A stretch of 64,000 nucleotides of DNA from JBBQVZ01 sp963695975. GTDB lineage: Bacteria; Actinomycetota; UBA4738; HRBIN12. A model generated the notes under the pieces. The model was not told where the DNA came from. It did not search any database and worked only from the letters and a program-made list of their open reading frames with translations. The stretch is taken from contig CAVOIB010000010.1 in assembly GCA_963695975.1 (NCBI GenBank), positions 62,001 to 126,000 of the forward strand, given 5' to 3'. Every line of letters begins with the position of its first letter. Within the stretch, counting starts at the first letter, position 1. A program made the position numbers and the translations under genes. Below, in pieces: positions 48,810 through 58,164 of this stretch.

Positions 48810-51682
48810 GCCTGCGGCACAAGCTCCCGCGTGTCTCGTTCATCCGCCGGGGCTCGGCCCAGCACCTCCGCGAGGAACCGTCCGGTGTAGGAATCGGGGT
48901 GCGCCGCGATCGCCTCGGGAGGGCCGCTGGCGACGATCGTGCCGCCCAGGTCCCCGCCCTCCGGACCGAGATCGACGATCCAATCCGCGGTCTTCACGAC
49001 ATCCAGGTTGTGCTCGATCACGAGCACCGTGTTCCCGGTGGCGACCAGACGCTGGAGGACCCCGAGGAGCTTGCGGATGTCTTCGAAGTGCAGACCGGTC
49101 GTGGGCTCGTCGAGGACGTAGATCGTGTTGCCGGTCGCGCGTTTGTGCAGCTCGGACGAGAGCTTGATCCGCTGCGCCTCGCCGCCCGAGAGCGTGGGTG
49201 CGGGCTGCCCGAGCTTGATATAGCCCAGCCCGACCTCCGAGAGCGTCTGCATGTGCCGATGGATCGGCGGGATGTTCTGGAAGAACTCGAGCGCCTCGTT
49301 GACGCTCATCTGCAAGACGTCCGCGATAGTCCGCCCCTTGTACTTGACCTCGAGCGTCTCGCGGTTGTAGCGGCGGCCCTTGCAGACCTCGCACGTGACA
49401 TAGACGTCCGGGAGGAAGTGCATCTCGATCTTGATCTGCCCGTCGCCGGCGCAGTTCTCGCAGCGGCCGCCCCGTACGTTGAACGAGAAACGGCCGGGCA
49501 TGAACCCACGCAGCCGCGCCTCGGGCACCTGCGCGAACAACTTGCGGACGTGGTCGAACACGCCGGTGTACGTTGCGGGGTTCGAGCGGGGTGTCCGGCC
49601 GATGGGCGACTGATCGATGTCGATCACCTTGTCGAGCTGCTCCCACCCCACCAGCCGTCTGTGCTTGCCGGGAAGCAGGCGCGAACGGTAGAGCTTCTGC
49701 ATCAACGCACGCAACAGCACGTCCTGGATCAGGGTCGACTTGCCGGAGCCGCTCACCCCGGTCACGCAGACGAACAGCCCGAGTGGGATCTCGACCGTCA
49801 CATCGCGCAGGTTGTGTTCGCTCACGTGCTCCAACCGCAAGCTGCGGCGGGAGGGCGATCGACGGACCTGTGGCGTCGGGATCTGCCGGCGACCCGAGAG
49901 GAACGCGCCGGTGACCGAGCGCTCCTCCTCGAGGAGGCCCTTCAAGTTGCCCGAGTACACGATCTCGCCGCCGTGCTCCCCGGCGAGCGGTCCGATGTCC
50001 ACGATGTGGTCGGCTTCGAGGATCGTCGCTTCGTCGTGTTCGACGACGATCAGCGTGTTCCCGATATCACGAAGGCGGAGCAGGGTGTCGATCAGGCGCC
50101 GGTTGTCGCGCTGGTGCAGCCCGATCGAGGGCTCGTCCAGGATGTACAGGACCCCCACGAGGCCGCTGCCGATCTGCGTGGCCAGCCGGATCCTCTGCGC
50201 CTCGCCACCCGCGAGCGTTCCCGCCGCACGCCCGAGCGAGAGGTAGTCGAGCCCCACGTCCACCAGGAACCCCAGCCGCGAGCGGATCTCCTTCAGCAGC
50301 CGCTCCGCGATCATGTGCTCCCGTTCGGAGAGATCCATGGTGTCGACGAACGCCAGAGCGTCGCGGATCGCCATCGCCGTCAGCTGGGAGATGTTGATAC
50401 CGCTCACGGTGACGGCCAGGCTCTCGGGCCGCAGCCGCATGCCGGCGCACGCACGGCACGGGATCTCGCGCATGAATTGCTCGAGCTTCTCCCGCGCCGC
50501 GTCGGAGTCGGTCTCTGCGTGACGCCGTTCGATGTTCGGGATGCAGCCCTCATACGTCGTGTGGTAGGCGCGCTGCCGTCCGTACCGGTTCTTGTAGCGG
50601 ACGAACACCTCTTGGTCGGAGCCATACAGCACGACCTCGCGCGCCGCTTTCGGGAGCCTCTTCCACGGCGTGTCTAACGAGAACCCGTGGGCCTCCCCCA
50701 CCGCCTCAAGCACCCGGTACCAGTACTCGAGCGTGTTACTCGCCCAGGGCGCCAGCGCGCCGTCGTTGATAGACAGATCCGTGTGCGGAACGACCAGCTC
50801 GGGGTCGACCTCCAGACGCGTTCCCAGGCCATCACAGGTTGGGCATGCGCCATAGGGCGAATTGAACGAGAAGTTCCGGGGGGCCAGCTCGTCGAACGAG
50901 ATCCCGTCGAACGTGCACGCGAGCTTCTGTGAGAAGTTCTGGATCTCCTCGCCGCCGTCGTGCGTCTCGACCGCGATCGCGGCGATCCCTTCGGCAAGCT
51001 CGAGCGCCGTCTCGACGGAGTCGGCCACCCGACGGCGGATGTCGGGCTTGGCGACGAGGCGGTCGACCACGACCTCGATCGTGTGCTTGAACGTCTTGGG
51101 CAGGCGGATCGGTTCCGAGAGGTCGCGGATCTCACCGTCGATCCGCGCGCGGGGGAACCCCTTCCGCCCGAGATCACCCAGGAGCTTCTCGTACTCGCCT
51201 TTGCGTCCGCGGACCATGGGTGCCAGGACCTGGAACTTCGTTCCCTCAGGCAGCTCCATCACCTGGTCGACGATCTGCTCAGGGGTCTGCCGGCCGATCG
51301 GGCGGCCACAGCTCGGGCAATGCGGGCGGCCCACACGCGCGAACAGCACGCGGAGGTAGTCGTAGACCTCGGTGATGGTTCCGACCGTCGACCGAGGGTT
51401 GCGGCTCGTCGACTTCTGGTCGATCGAGATGGCGGGTGAGAGCCCCTCGATGAAGTCGACGTCGGGCTTCTCCATCTGCCCCAGGAACTGTCGGGCGTAC
51501 GACGACAACGACTCCACATAGCGACGCTGGCCCTCGGCGTAGATCGTGTCGAAAGCGAGCGACGACTTCCCGGAGCCTGAGAGGCCCGTGAACACGATCA
51601 ACCGGTCACGGGGGAGATCGAGCGTGACGTTCTTCAGGTTGTGTTCACGGGCGCCATGGATGACGAGTCGCTCGGTGCCCAC
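48806..51682 (-). CDS. uvrA: UvrA, excinuclease ABC subunit A
   Basis: A 958-residue damage sensor with two ABC ATPase modules: Walker A GLSGSGKSSLA and GVSGSGKSTLI, signatures LAGGEAQRIRLA and LSGGEAQRIKLS, zinc fingers CPSCGRP... and CENCAGDG...CEVCKGRR. I use GTG 51682, giving MGTERLVIHGAREHNLKNVT as in other UvrAs; it lies 7 bases after TACACT, so leaderless. A GTG at 51712 would start inside the predicted upstream promoter element and lacks a good ribosome site. Confidence 0.97.
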   Translation of the reverse strand: MGTERLVIHGAREHNLKNVTLDLPRDRLIVFTGLSGSGKSSLAFDTIYAEGQRRYVESLSSYARQFLGQMEKPDVDFIEGLSPAISIDQKSTSRNPRSTVGTITEVYDYLRVLFARVGRPHCPSCGRPIGRQTPEQIVDQVMELPEGTKFQVLAPMVRGRKGEYEKLLGDLGRKGFPRARIDGEIRDLSEPIRLPKTFKHTIEVVVDRLVAKPDIRRRVADSVETALELAEGIAAIAVETHDGGEEIQNFSQKLACTFDGISFDELAPRNFSFNSPYGACPTCDGLGTRLEVDPELVVPHTDLSINDGALAPWASNTLEYWYRVLEAVGEAHGFSLDTPWKRLPKAAREVVLYGSDQEVFVRYKNRYGRQRAYHTTYEGCIPNIERRHAETDSDAAREKLEQFMREIPCRACAGMRLRPESLAVTVSGINISQLTAMAIRDALAFVDTMDLSEREHMIAERLLKEIRSRLGFLVDVGLDYLSLGRAAGTLAGGEAQRIRLATQIGSGLVGVLYILDEPSIGLHQRDNRRLIDTLLRLRDIGNTLIVVEHDEATILEADHIVDIGPLAGEHGGEIVYSGNLKGLLEEERSVTGAFLSGRRQIPTPQVRRSPSRRSLRLEHVSEHNLRDVTVEIPLGLFVCVTGVSGSGKSTLIQDVLLRALMQKLYRSRLLPGKHRRLVGWEQLDKVIDIDQSPIGRTPRSNPATYTGVFDHVRKLFAQVPEARLRGFMPGRFSFNVRGGRCENCAGDGQIKIEMHFLPDVYVTCEVCKGRRYNRETLEVKYKGRTIADVLQMSVNEALEFFQNIPPIHRHMQTLSEVGLGYIKLGQPAPTLSGGEAQRIKLSSELHKRATGNTIYVLDEPTTGLHFEDIRKLLGVLQRLVATGNTVLVIEHNLDVVKTADWIVDLGPEGGDLGGTIVASGPPEAIAAHPDSYTGRFLAEVLGRAPADERDTRELVPQA

Positions 51683-51689
51683 GAAGGAA

Positions 51690-51712
51690 AGTGTAGTGGG
51701 GGCGCGTGACAC
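51690..51712 (-). promoter_or_regulatory. uvrA promoter, TANNNT box with PafBC-like upstream element
   Basis: TACACT, 7 bases, then GTG. Exactly 8 bases upstream of TACACT lies GTGTCACGC, sharing the TGTCR core of TTGTCRGTG (5 of 9 positions). Confidence 0.45.
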
Positions 51713-51790
51713 GCTCCCGGGGCCGACGGTCCCGCGAGCCCACTGGGGCTCCCGGAGCTACCGGCGTCCCCCAAGCCGGTCGGGGCCAGG

Positions 51791-52204
51791 TCAGCGCGCG
51801 ACGAGCACAGGCGTGTGCGTGATCTGGAGGAGCTTGTGCGTGACGCTTCCGACCATGATTCCGGCGAGGTCAGAGAGCCCACGGGTGCCGAGCACGATCA
51901 GATCCGCGGCCTCGGCGTCCGCCAGCTCGACGATCGCGTGGGCGGTGTGTCCGTGCAGCGCCGGGTGGATCACGCCACGAGCCGACAGCCCGGCGTCCTT
52001 CAGCTCCTTCGTCACTTTCTCGACCAGGTCGTGCGCGTCCGCGTTCGTCTCCATGGTGTAGGCACCGCCGTGCCCCATGGACTTCTCCTCCACGTGCAAC
52101 ACCACGACTTCGGCGTCGAGCTTCCCGGCGAGCTCGGACGCTACCTCTACGGCCCGTTTCGAGAAGTCCGAGGCGTCGACGGCGAGCACCAGCTTCTTGA
52201 GCAT
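51791..52204 (-). CDS. Universal stress protein (UspA family)
   Basis: A 137-residue single Usp domain: LKKLVLAVDASDFSKRAVEV at the start and the ATP-binding motif GTRGLSDLAGIMVGSVTHKL near the end (G-2x-G-9x-G-S/T type). Such proteins bind ATP and respond to starvation or damage. ATG 52204 has AAGGGGG 8 bases upstream. It lies upstream of uvrA on the same strand but uvrA has its own promoter. Confidence 0.93.
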   Translation of the reverse strand: MLKKLVLAVDASDFSKRAVEVASELAGKLDAEVVVLHVEEKSMGHGGAYTMETNADAHDLVEKVTKELKDAGLSARGVIHPALHGHTAHAIVELADAEAADLIVLGTRGLSDLAGIMVGSVTHKLLQITHTPVLVAR

Positions 52205-52320
52205 CCTCCGCACCCCCTTTTCGGGCCGAGTCTACCCCCGCCGCGCGACCCTCGGATCCCGGCCATCCGACGGATCGACACAGCCCTCGATGGCTCATGC
52301 CGGTGGGTCCGACGGGTGGG

Positions 52321-52326
52321 TAGTCT
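52321..52326 (+). promoter_or_regulatory. -10 box for leaderless small conserved gene
   Basis: TAGTCT, then GGACCC, then the ATG at 52333; no ribosome site. No PafBC-like element upstream. Confidence 0.5.
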
Positions 52327-52332
52327 GGACCC

Positions 52333-52611
52333 ATGGCCACCCGTGAGGAACTCGATCAGCTGCCAACGAAGGAGCTCCACGAGCGCGCGATATCCCGTGC
52401 CAAGCATCACTTGGACGTGGGCTTCCTGTGGGACCTCGTGAAGGCCCTCCCGGTTGCCGAAGAGGTGATCGGCGACGACGAGCGGAGCAAGGTAGATATC
52501 GCTCGACCGCTCGCATTGATCAACGATCTCGGTGACGCCGGCGAGGGCGAGCTCGGTGAAGCGCTCCGTCCGCTCTACGTCGACTACCTCGCGGAGCATC
52601 CCGACGCCTGA
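52333..52611 (+). CDS. Small conserved hypothetical protein
   Basis: A 92-residue acidic, helical protein (EELDQLPTKELHERAISRAK, DVGFLWDLVKALPVAEEVIG, LGEALRPLYVDYLAEHPDA). I recall similar proteins in actinobacteria without a known role but cannot name the family. Its end overlaps the start of the aminotransferase-like gene by about 50 bases, in another frame. Confidence 0.75.
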   Translation: MATREELDQLPTKELHERAISRAKHHLDVGFLWDLVKALPVAEEVIGDDERSKVDIARPLALINDLGDAGEGELGEALRPLYVDYLAEHPDA

Positions 52612-53767
52612 GCGCGACCTGATCTCCTATCGGGACGAGTTCCCGGTACTCGAACGGAAGACGTACCTCATCAGTGCCTCGCTGGGACCGGTCTCGACAC
52701 GATCGCAGGCGTACCTGGCTGAGTACATGGACGCATGGGCGACCAAGGGCGCGCCCGATCATGTGTGGGTAGAGGACATCTTCCCTCGGATGGGAGAGCT
52801 GAAACGGACGTTCTCTGCGCTCACCGGCTGTGATCCCGACGAGCTCGCGATCACGACGAACATCTCGATCGCGCTCGCGACCATCGCGAGCTGCTTGGAT
52901 CTCACCGGTGAGCGCCGGCGCGTGATCCTGTCCGAGCTCGACTTCCCCACCGATTGCCATGTATGGCTGGCCCAGCAAGCGCGGGGCGCCGAGCTCGTGT
53001 GGCTCCGCTCAGAGGACGGACTCACGATCCCGCTCGAGGCGTATGACGACGCGATCGACGAACGCACCTCGCTCGTGATGGTCAACCGCGTGCTCTACCG
53101 CTCGAGTGCGATCTCCGATGCGAAGACCATCTGCGCCATGGCCCGCGACCGTGGCGCGATCTCGTTCGTGGACGACTACCACGGGATCGGCATCGTGCCG
53201 CTGGACCTGCACGACCTGGGCTGCGACTTCTACGCGGCGGGTGTGCTGAAGTGGCTGCTCGGAGGGCCGGGCCTGGCGTTCCTCTATGCGCGTCGCGAGC
53301 TATTGCCGACGCTCGAGCCCGCGATCACCGGATGGTTCGCGACGCGCGAGCCCTTCTCGTTCGACAACCAGCATCTCGAGTACCACCCGAGCGCGCGACG
53401 GTTGGAGCACGGGACGCCGCCGGCGCCCGTGTTCTTCATCGCGCAAGGCGGGCTCGACATCATCAGTGAGGTGACCCCCGAGAGGATCCGGGCGCGACAG
53501 GGTGAGCTGACCGATCTCGTGATCGCGCGAGCGGACGAGGCGGGGCTGGCTGTGCGAACGCCGCGATCCCGCCTGGCGCGCGGCGGCGTCGTCAACGTCG
53601 GGGTGGGTCCGGAGGCGGAGAAGATCTGTCACGCCCTGCTGGAGCGCGACGTCTGCACCGACTTCCGAGGTGACGGCCTACGGATCAGTCCGCACTTCTT
53701 CAACACGGAAGAAGACGTGGACCGCTGCTTCGACGACCTGCGGCAGGTGATGGGGGGGCCACCGTGA
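52556..53767 (+). CDS. Class V aminotransferase / kynureninase-like PLP enzyme
   Basis: About 400 residues of PLP-dependent fold type I. FPVLERKTYLISASLGPVST opens the fold; the PLP-binding Asp region is AISFVDDYHGIGIVPLDL and the Schiff-base Lys is in DFYAAGVLKWLLGGPG, as in kynureninases and cysteine desulfurase relatives. The start is uncertain: GTG 52532, GTG 52556 or CTG 52619 are in frame, none with a strong ribosome site. The reaction cannot be read from the sequence. Confidence 0.82.
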   Translation: MKRSVRSTSTTSRSIPTPERDLISYRDEFPVLERKTYLISASLGPVSTRSQAYLAEYMDAWATKGAPDHVWVEDIFPRMGELKRTFSALTGCDPDELAITTNISIALATIASCLDLTGERRRVILSELDFPTDCHVWLAQQARGAELVWLRSEDGLTIPLEAYDDAIDERTSLVMVNRVLYRSSAISDAKTICAMARDRGAISFVDDYHGIGIVPLDLHDLGCDFYAAGVLKWLLGGPGLAFLYARRELLPTLEPAITGWFATREPFSFDNQHLEYHPSARRLEHGTPPAPVFFIAQGGLDIISEVTPERIRARQGELTDLVIARADEAGLAVRTPRSRLARGGVVNVGVGPEAEKICHALLERDVCTDFRGDGLRISPHFFNTEEDVDRCFDDLRQVMGGPP

Positions 53768-53994
53768 GATACCGATTGCCTGGGTCGAGCGAGCAAGAAC
53801 TGAAGATCTCTCGGGAGGTTGTCGCCGTGGCGTCCGAGACGGAGTGCGGCTTCCCGATGAGGCCACGGCTCGACTGACGGAAGCATCACCGATCGATCTC
53901 GGGTTCCCCCGTTCCTTCCTCGGATCTGATGGCGTTCGCCAGCTGATCTTCGGCGAGACGGGTCCCTGCTCGATCGGGACTAGTCCGCACCAGA

Positions 53995-55077
53995 CTAGCG
54001 GACCGAGACCGCCACGCGCTGGGCCATGTTGTTCTCGACACCGTGGTGGTTCCAGGGCTGTTCGACCGGCTGGACGTTGCCGCGGTCGTCGGCTGCCCGA
54101 ACGACCAGCTCATGCTCGCCGGGGGACGCCGACCAGCCGAACGTCCACGAACGCCACGCGAACTCGCCCACCGGATCCATGAGGTCCGCGTCGCTCCAGG
54201 TTCGGCCCGCGTCGAGGCTCACCTCGACCCGGGCTACCGGGGCCCACCCGGACCAGGCCCGGCCTTCGAGGAGGACGTCGCCAGCCTCCACCGTTCGCGT
54301 GCGTTCGAAGAAGTCAGGGAACCCCGGCGGGATCATCAGAGCGCGAGGCCGCATACGGGTGACGGGAACCCCTTCGTCCTCCGCTTCCTGACGCACCCGG
54401 TACGCGTCCATCTGAAATCCGTCGAACGGTTCGGCCACCGCCGCGATCCGCCGCAACCATTTCACGCTCGTCATCCCGTACCACCCAGGCACGATCAGCC
54501 GGAGGGGGAACCCATGCTGCGGCGGGAGCGGCTGCCCGTTGATCGCGTACGCGAGCAGGACTTCGTCGCGCATCGCGTCGCGGATCGACAAGCTCCGTTC
54601 GTAGTCCTGCTCGATCCCTCCCTGCGTGCCGTGGTCGGCGCCGGTGAAGACGAGTTCGATCGCGTCGTCCTCGAGGCCCGCATCTTCGATCAGCGCCCTG
54701 AGCGGCGTGCCGGTCCATTCGGCGGTGCCGATCGCCTCGGCGAGCCACGGCTGACTGATCGGACGGGGACGCAGACGCGCACGCCCGTTGCCGGCACATT
54801 CCATCGTCACCGGCATCGTGACCGCCGGCCGCGCGCGCACGTCGTCCATCGAGAGCATGATCGGCCGGCGCACTCGGCCGCTGATGGACACGATCCACGA
54901 GGGCCCGTCCGTCGCCGGGATATCGAAGTGGATCAGGAGATAGTGCATGCCGACCGGCGTGATGTCGTAACGGAGCGCCTCGAGCGGCATGCCGTGGTTC
55001 CGGGCGGCGAGCTGGAGTTCTTCGAGGGTGATGTCGTCGGTTGGTGCGATACCCGGGGGTCGTTCGGTCTGTGTCAT
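53995..55077 (-). CDS. Sulfite-oxidase-like molybdopterin enzyme
   Basis: A 360-residue protein with the sulfite oxidase fold: molybdopterin-binding domain with the Mo-ligating Cys in VTMECAGNGRA, NGQPLPPQHGFPLRLIVPGW, WLRRIAAV, then a C-terminal Ig-like dimerisation domain (RVEVSLDAGRTWSDADL). There is no Tat signal or membrane span, so it should be cytoplasmic, unlike many bacterial relatives. It stands alone and converges with the aminotransferase gene; no cytochrome partner is near. Substrate is not clear. Confidence 0.88.
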   Translation of the reverse strand: MTQTERPPGIAPTDDITLEELQLAARNHGMPLEALRYDITPVGMHYLLIHFDIPATDGPSWIVSISGRVRRPIMLSMDDVRARPAVTMPVTMECAGNGRARLRPRPISQPWLAEAIGTAEWTGTPLRALIEDAGLEDDAIELVFTGADHGTQGGIEQDYERSLSIRDAMRDEVLLAYAINGQPLPPQHGFPLRLIVPGWYGMTSVKWLRRIAAVAEPFDGFQMDAYRVRQEAEDEGVPVTRMRPRALMIPPGFPDFFERTRTVEAGDVLLEGRAWSGWAPVARVEVSLDAGRTWSDADLMDPVGEFAWRSWTFGWSASPGEHELVVRAADDRGNVQPVEQPWNHHGVENNMAQRVAVSVR

Positions 55078-55117
55078 GAGGTGTGTCTACCCTTCCCCGA
55101 CGGCAGGGGCAACTAGC

Positions 55118-56146
55118 TCAGCTCGCGAAGACGACGCTCCCCGCGCGGATCACCAACCGGAGTTCGTCGAACGCCTCGAGATCTTCGAGCGGGTCCTGCT
55201 GGAGCGCGATGAGGTCGGCGGGCGCGTCGACGTCGAGCGGCGCCCGCACCATCGCCTGCACGATCTCTTCAGGTTCGAGGCCGGCCTCGCGCATCAGGAG
55301 CGTCTCCCGAGTGTGGATGCCGGGAGGGATCGCGCCGTTGCCGAGATCGGTGCCGTAGATCACCTGTCCGCCGGCCGTGTGGAAACGGCGGAGGTTGTCG
55401 AGCGCCGTACGGACCTCGAGGGTGTCCCGTCCGAACGACGAGATGTCGAGCGTCGACACGATCCGCAGACGCGCGGCGGCGGCGGCGATCACGGCGTCGG
55501 GCAGCCGCATCCAGGGCGTGTGGGCCAATTCGTCGATCCCGGCGCCGAGCGCCCGCTCGACCTGGCCGGCGCCCTGTGCGTGCGTGGTCACCGGCAGGTC
55601 CCTTCGATGCGCCTCGTCGCAGATCGCCGCAAGCTCTGCGTCGGTCGGTGTCGGACCCGCCTCCGCGTTCAGTGAGACCTTGATGGCGGTGGCGCCGAGG
55701 GCGGCCAGCTCGCGCACGACGGCCGTCGCGTCGTCGGGTCCCTCTAGCTCCCGTCCGGTCCCGGCCGGCGCCCACGGCGCTCGCGTGGGATAGCCGCCGT
55801 GCCCGGTCAGCATGGGCCCCGCCGCCCGGATCAGCGGGCCGCGGTACGACGGGAGTTCCGACGCATCGGCCAGCGGGAAGATCCGGTCGGCGGGCCAGGC
55901 AAGGTCGCGGACAGCGGTCACGCCCCCCCGCAGAACGGCGGCGGGATCGGACAGCTCGATATGGACATGCCGGTCGGCCACCGCCGGCATCAGGAACCCG
56001 TCGACCTGGATCTCCTCCTCGGCGTCGCCGATCGGCGTCGCCGGGCCGGCGTACGTGATGACGCCCCCGTCGCAGACCACCTGGGCGTTGTCGACCAGCC
56101 GGCCGGGCCCGAGCCACGCGGACGTGGCACGGATCGAAAGCGTCAC
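55118..56146 (-). CDS. Amidohydrolase family protein
   Basis: A 342-residue metal-dependent hydrolase without signal peptide. Metal-binding motif ADRHVHIELSDPAAV, a probable Lys ligand in TAIKVSLNAEAG, His in VTTHAQGAGQ and Asp in IYGTDLGNGAIPPGIH. The GTG start overlaps the uvrB stop by 4 bases, so it is co-translated with uvrB, an unexpected partner. Possible roles include imidazolonepropionase- or prolidase-like hydrolysis; substrate unknown. Confidence 0.85.
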   Translation of the reverse strand: MTLSIRATSAWLGPGRLVDNAQVVCDGGVITYAGPATPIGDAEEEIQVDGFLMPAVADRHVHIELSDPAAVLRGGVTAVRDLAWPADRIFPLADASELPSYRGPLIRAAGPMLTGHGGYPTRAPWAPAGTGRELEGPDDATAVVRELAALGATAIKVSLNAEAGPTPTDAELAAICDEAHRRDLPVTTHAQGAGQVERALGAGIDELAHTPWMRLPDAVIAAAAARLRIVSTLDISSFGRDTLEVRTALDNLRRFHTAGGQVIYGTDLGNGAIPPGIHTRETLLMREAGLEPEEIVQAMVRAPLDVDAPADLIALQQDPLEDLEAFDELRLVIRAGSVVFAS

Positions 56147-58158
56147 ACCCCGACCCCGGCGGCGCGGAGCTGCTTGAGCTCCTTGCGCAGGTCGACGACC
56201 TCGTCCCGCAGGCGCGCCGCGTACTCGAACCGCAGGTCCTTGGCCGCCTCGTGCATCTCGTCCTCCAGCGTCCGGATCAGGCGTTCGAGCTCCTCGGTCG
56301 GCATCTCCGGATGCGCGGGGCGCTTCCGCCGGTCCTTCTTCGGAGTGGTGGTCGTGGTCTCGCCGCCGAGGGACAGGAGGATGTCCGAGACACGCCGGCG
56401 GATCGTCTGCGGGTCGATCCCGTGCTCGGTGTTGTACTCCATCTGGAGCTTGCGCCTGCGCTGCGTCTCGCTGATCGCGGACTTCATCGAATCCGTGATG
56501 TGGTCCGCGTACATCAGGACCGTGCCGTCGACGTTTCGCGCCGCGCGGCCGATCGTCTGGATCAACGACGTCTGGGATCGGAGGAACCCCTCCTTGTCGG
56601 CATCGAGGATCGCGACGAGGGACACCTCGGGAAGGTCGAGCCCTTCGCGAAGCAGGTTGATCCCGACGAGGACGTCGAACTCGCCCAGCCGCAGATCGCG
56701 CAGGATCTCGATGCGCTGGAGCGTGTCGACCTCCGAGTGCAGGTATCGGACGCGGATCCCCATCTCGACCAGATAGTCGGTGAGGTCCTCGGCCATCTTC
56801 TTCGTGAGTGTGGTGACCAAGACCCGCTGGTCCCGCTCCGCGCGCACGCGAATCTCGTTGATCAGGTCGTCGACCTGTCCCTTGGTCGGCCGGATCTGGA
56901 CCTCGGGATCGACGAGTCCGGTGGGCCGGACGATCTGCTCCACGATCCGATCCGTCACCCGGAGCTCGTACGGGCCGGGCGTCGCCGACATGAACACGAC
57001 CTGCTTGACACGTTGGATGAACTCGTCGAAGCGGAGCGGACGATTGTCGATCGCGCTCGGCAGCCGGAACCCGTGTTCCACCAGCGTGGACTTGCGTGAG
57101 AGGTCTCCCTCGTACATGCCGTGCAACTGCGGCACCGTGACGTGCGACTCGTCGATCACCACTAGGTAGTCGTCGGGGAAGTAATCGAGCAGGGTGTAAG
57201 GGGCGGTGCCCGGGCCGCGCCCGTCGATGTGGCGCGAGTAGTTCTCGATGCCGCTGCAGAAGCCGACCTCGCGCATCATCTCCAGGTCGTAGGACGTCCG
57301 CATCCGCAGGCGCTCGGCCTCGAGCAGCTTGCCCTGATCGTTCAGCTCGGCCAGGCGCTCGTGCAGCTCTTCCTCGATCGTGACGAGCGCTCGCTTCATG
57401 CGATCGTCGCTCGCCACGTAGTGCGAAGCTGGGTAGATCGTGATCTCTGTCAGGTCGCCGACGATCTCACCGGTCAGCGGGTCGAACTGGCTCACGCGTT
57501 CGACCGTGTCGCCCCACCACTCGATCCGCGTGCCGATCTGCTCGTAGGGCGGGAACACTTCCAGCGTGTCGCCGGTGACGCGGAACGTGCCCCGCGCCCG
57601 GCTTACCTGGTTCCGCTGATATTGGATGTCCACCAGCCGCTGCATCGCGAACTCGAGCGGGATCTCGGTGCCCTTGTAGGGGCGGAGGATCTGGCCTTCG
57701 TACTCCTCGGGGGAGCCCAGGCCATAGATGCACGAGACGCTCGCCACGATGAGGACGTCGCGCCGGCTGAGGAGCGCCGCCGTTGCAGCGTGCCTGAGCC
57801 GCTCGATCTCGTCGTTGATCGACGAGTCCTTCTCGATGTACGTGTCGGTGGTCGGGATATACGCCTCGGGTTGGTAGTAGTCGTAGTAGCTCACGAAGTA
57901 CTCGACCGCGTTGTCGGGGAAGACCTCGCGGAACTCGTTCGCGAGTTGCGCGCCGAGCGACTTGTTGGGCGCGATCACGAGCGTCGGGCGCTGGACCGCC
58001 TCGACCACGTGCGCGATCGTGAACGTCTTGCCGGTCCCCGTGGCGCCGAGCAGGGTCACGTAACGCTCCCCCGCGTTCACGCCCTCCGTGAGCTGCGCGA
58101 TCGCCTCCGGCTGGTCGCCGGAGGGCTTGAAGTCGGCCGCGATGCGGAACGGGGGCAC
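56143..58158 (-). CDS. uvrB: UvrB, excinuclease ABC subunit B
   Basis: A 671-residue helicase-like damage verifier: Walker A GATGTGKTFT, beta-hairpin region YYDYYQPEAYIPTTDTYIEK, helicase motifs down to TIGRAARNVDG, and a C-terminal UVR motif (about 625-660) that binds UvrC. GTG start 6 bases after TACAAT with no ribosome site, hence probably leaderless. With uvrA and uvrC in the same 13 kb, the whole UvrABC system is in this window. Confidence 0.97.
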   Translation of the reverse strand: MPPFRIAADFKPSGDQPEAIAQLTEGVNAGERYVTLLGATGTGKTFTIAHVVEAVQRPTLVIAPNKSLGAQLANEFREVFPDNAVEYFVSYYDYYQPEAYIPTTDTYIEKDSSINDEIERLRHAATAALLSRRDVLIVASVSCIYGLGSPEEYEGQILRPYKGTEIPLEFAMQRLVDIQYQRNQVSRARGTFRVTGDTLEVFPPYEQIGTRIEWWGDTVERVSQFDPLTGEIVGDLTEITIYPASHYVASDDRMKRALVTIEEELHERLAELNDQGKLLEAERLRMRTSYDLEMMREVGFCSGIENYSRHIDGRGPGTAPYTLLDYFPDDYLVVIDESHVTVPQLHGMYEGDLSRKSTLVEHGFRLPSAIDNRPLRFDEFIQRVKQVVFMSATPGPYELRVTDRIVEQIVRPTGLVDPEVQIRPTKGQVDDLINEIRVRAERDQRVLVTTLTKKMAEDLTDYLVEMGIRVRYLHSEVDTLQRIEILRDLRLGEFDVLVGINLLREGLDLPEVSLVAILDADKEGFLRSQTSLIQTIGRAARNVDGTVLMYADHITDSMKSAISETQRRRKLQMEYNTEHGIDPQTIRRRVSDILLSLGGETTTTTPKKDRRKRPAHPEMPTEELERLIRTLEDEMHEAAKDLRFEYAARLRDEVVDLRKELKQLRAAGVGV

Positions 58159-58164
58159 GGACCG

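Noticed and set aside
51683..51790. LexA (SOS) box before uvrA
   Set aside because: No GAAC-N4-GTTC-like palindrome found in the upstream region.
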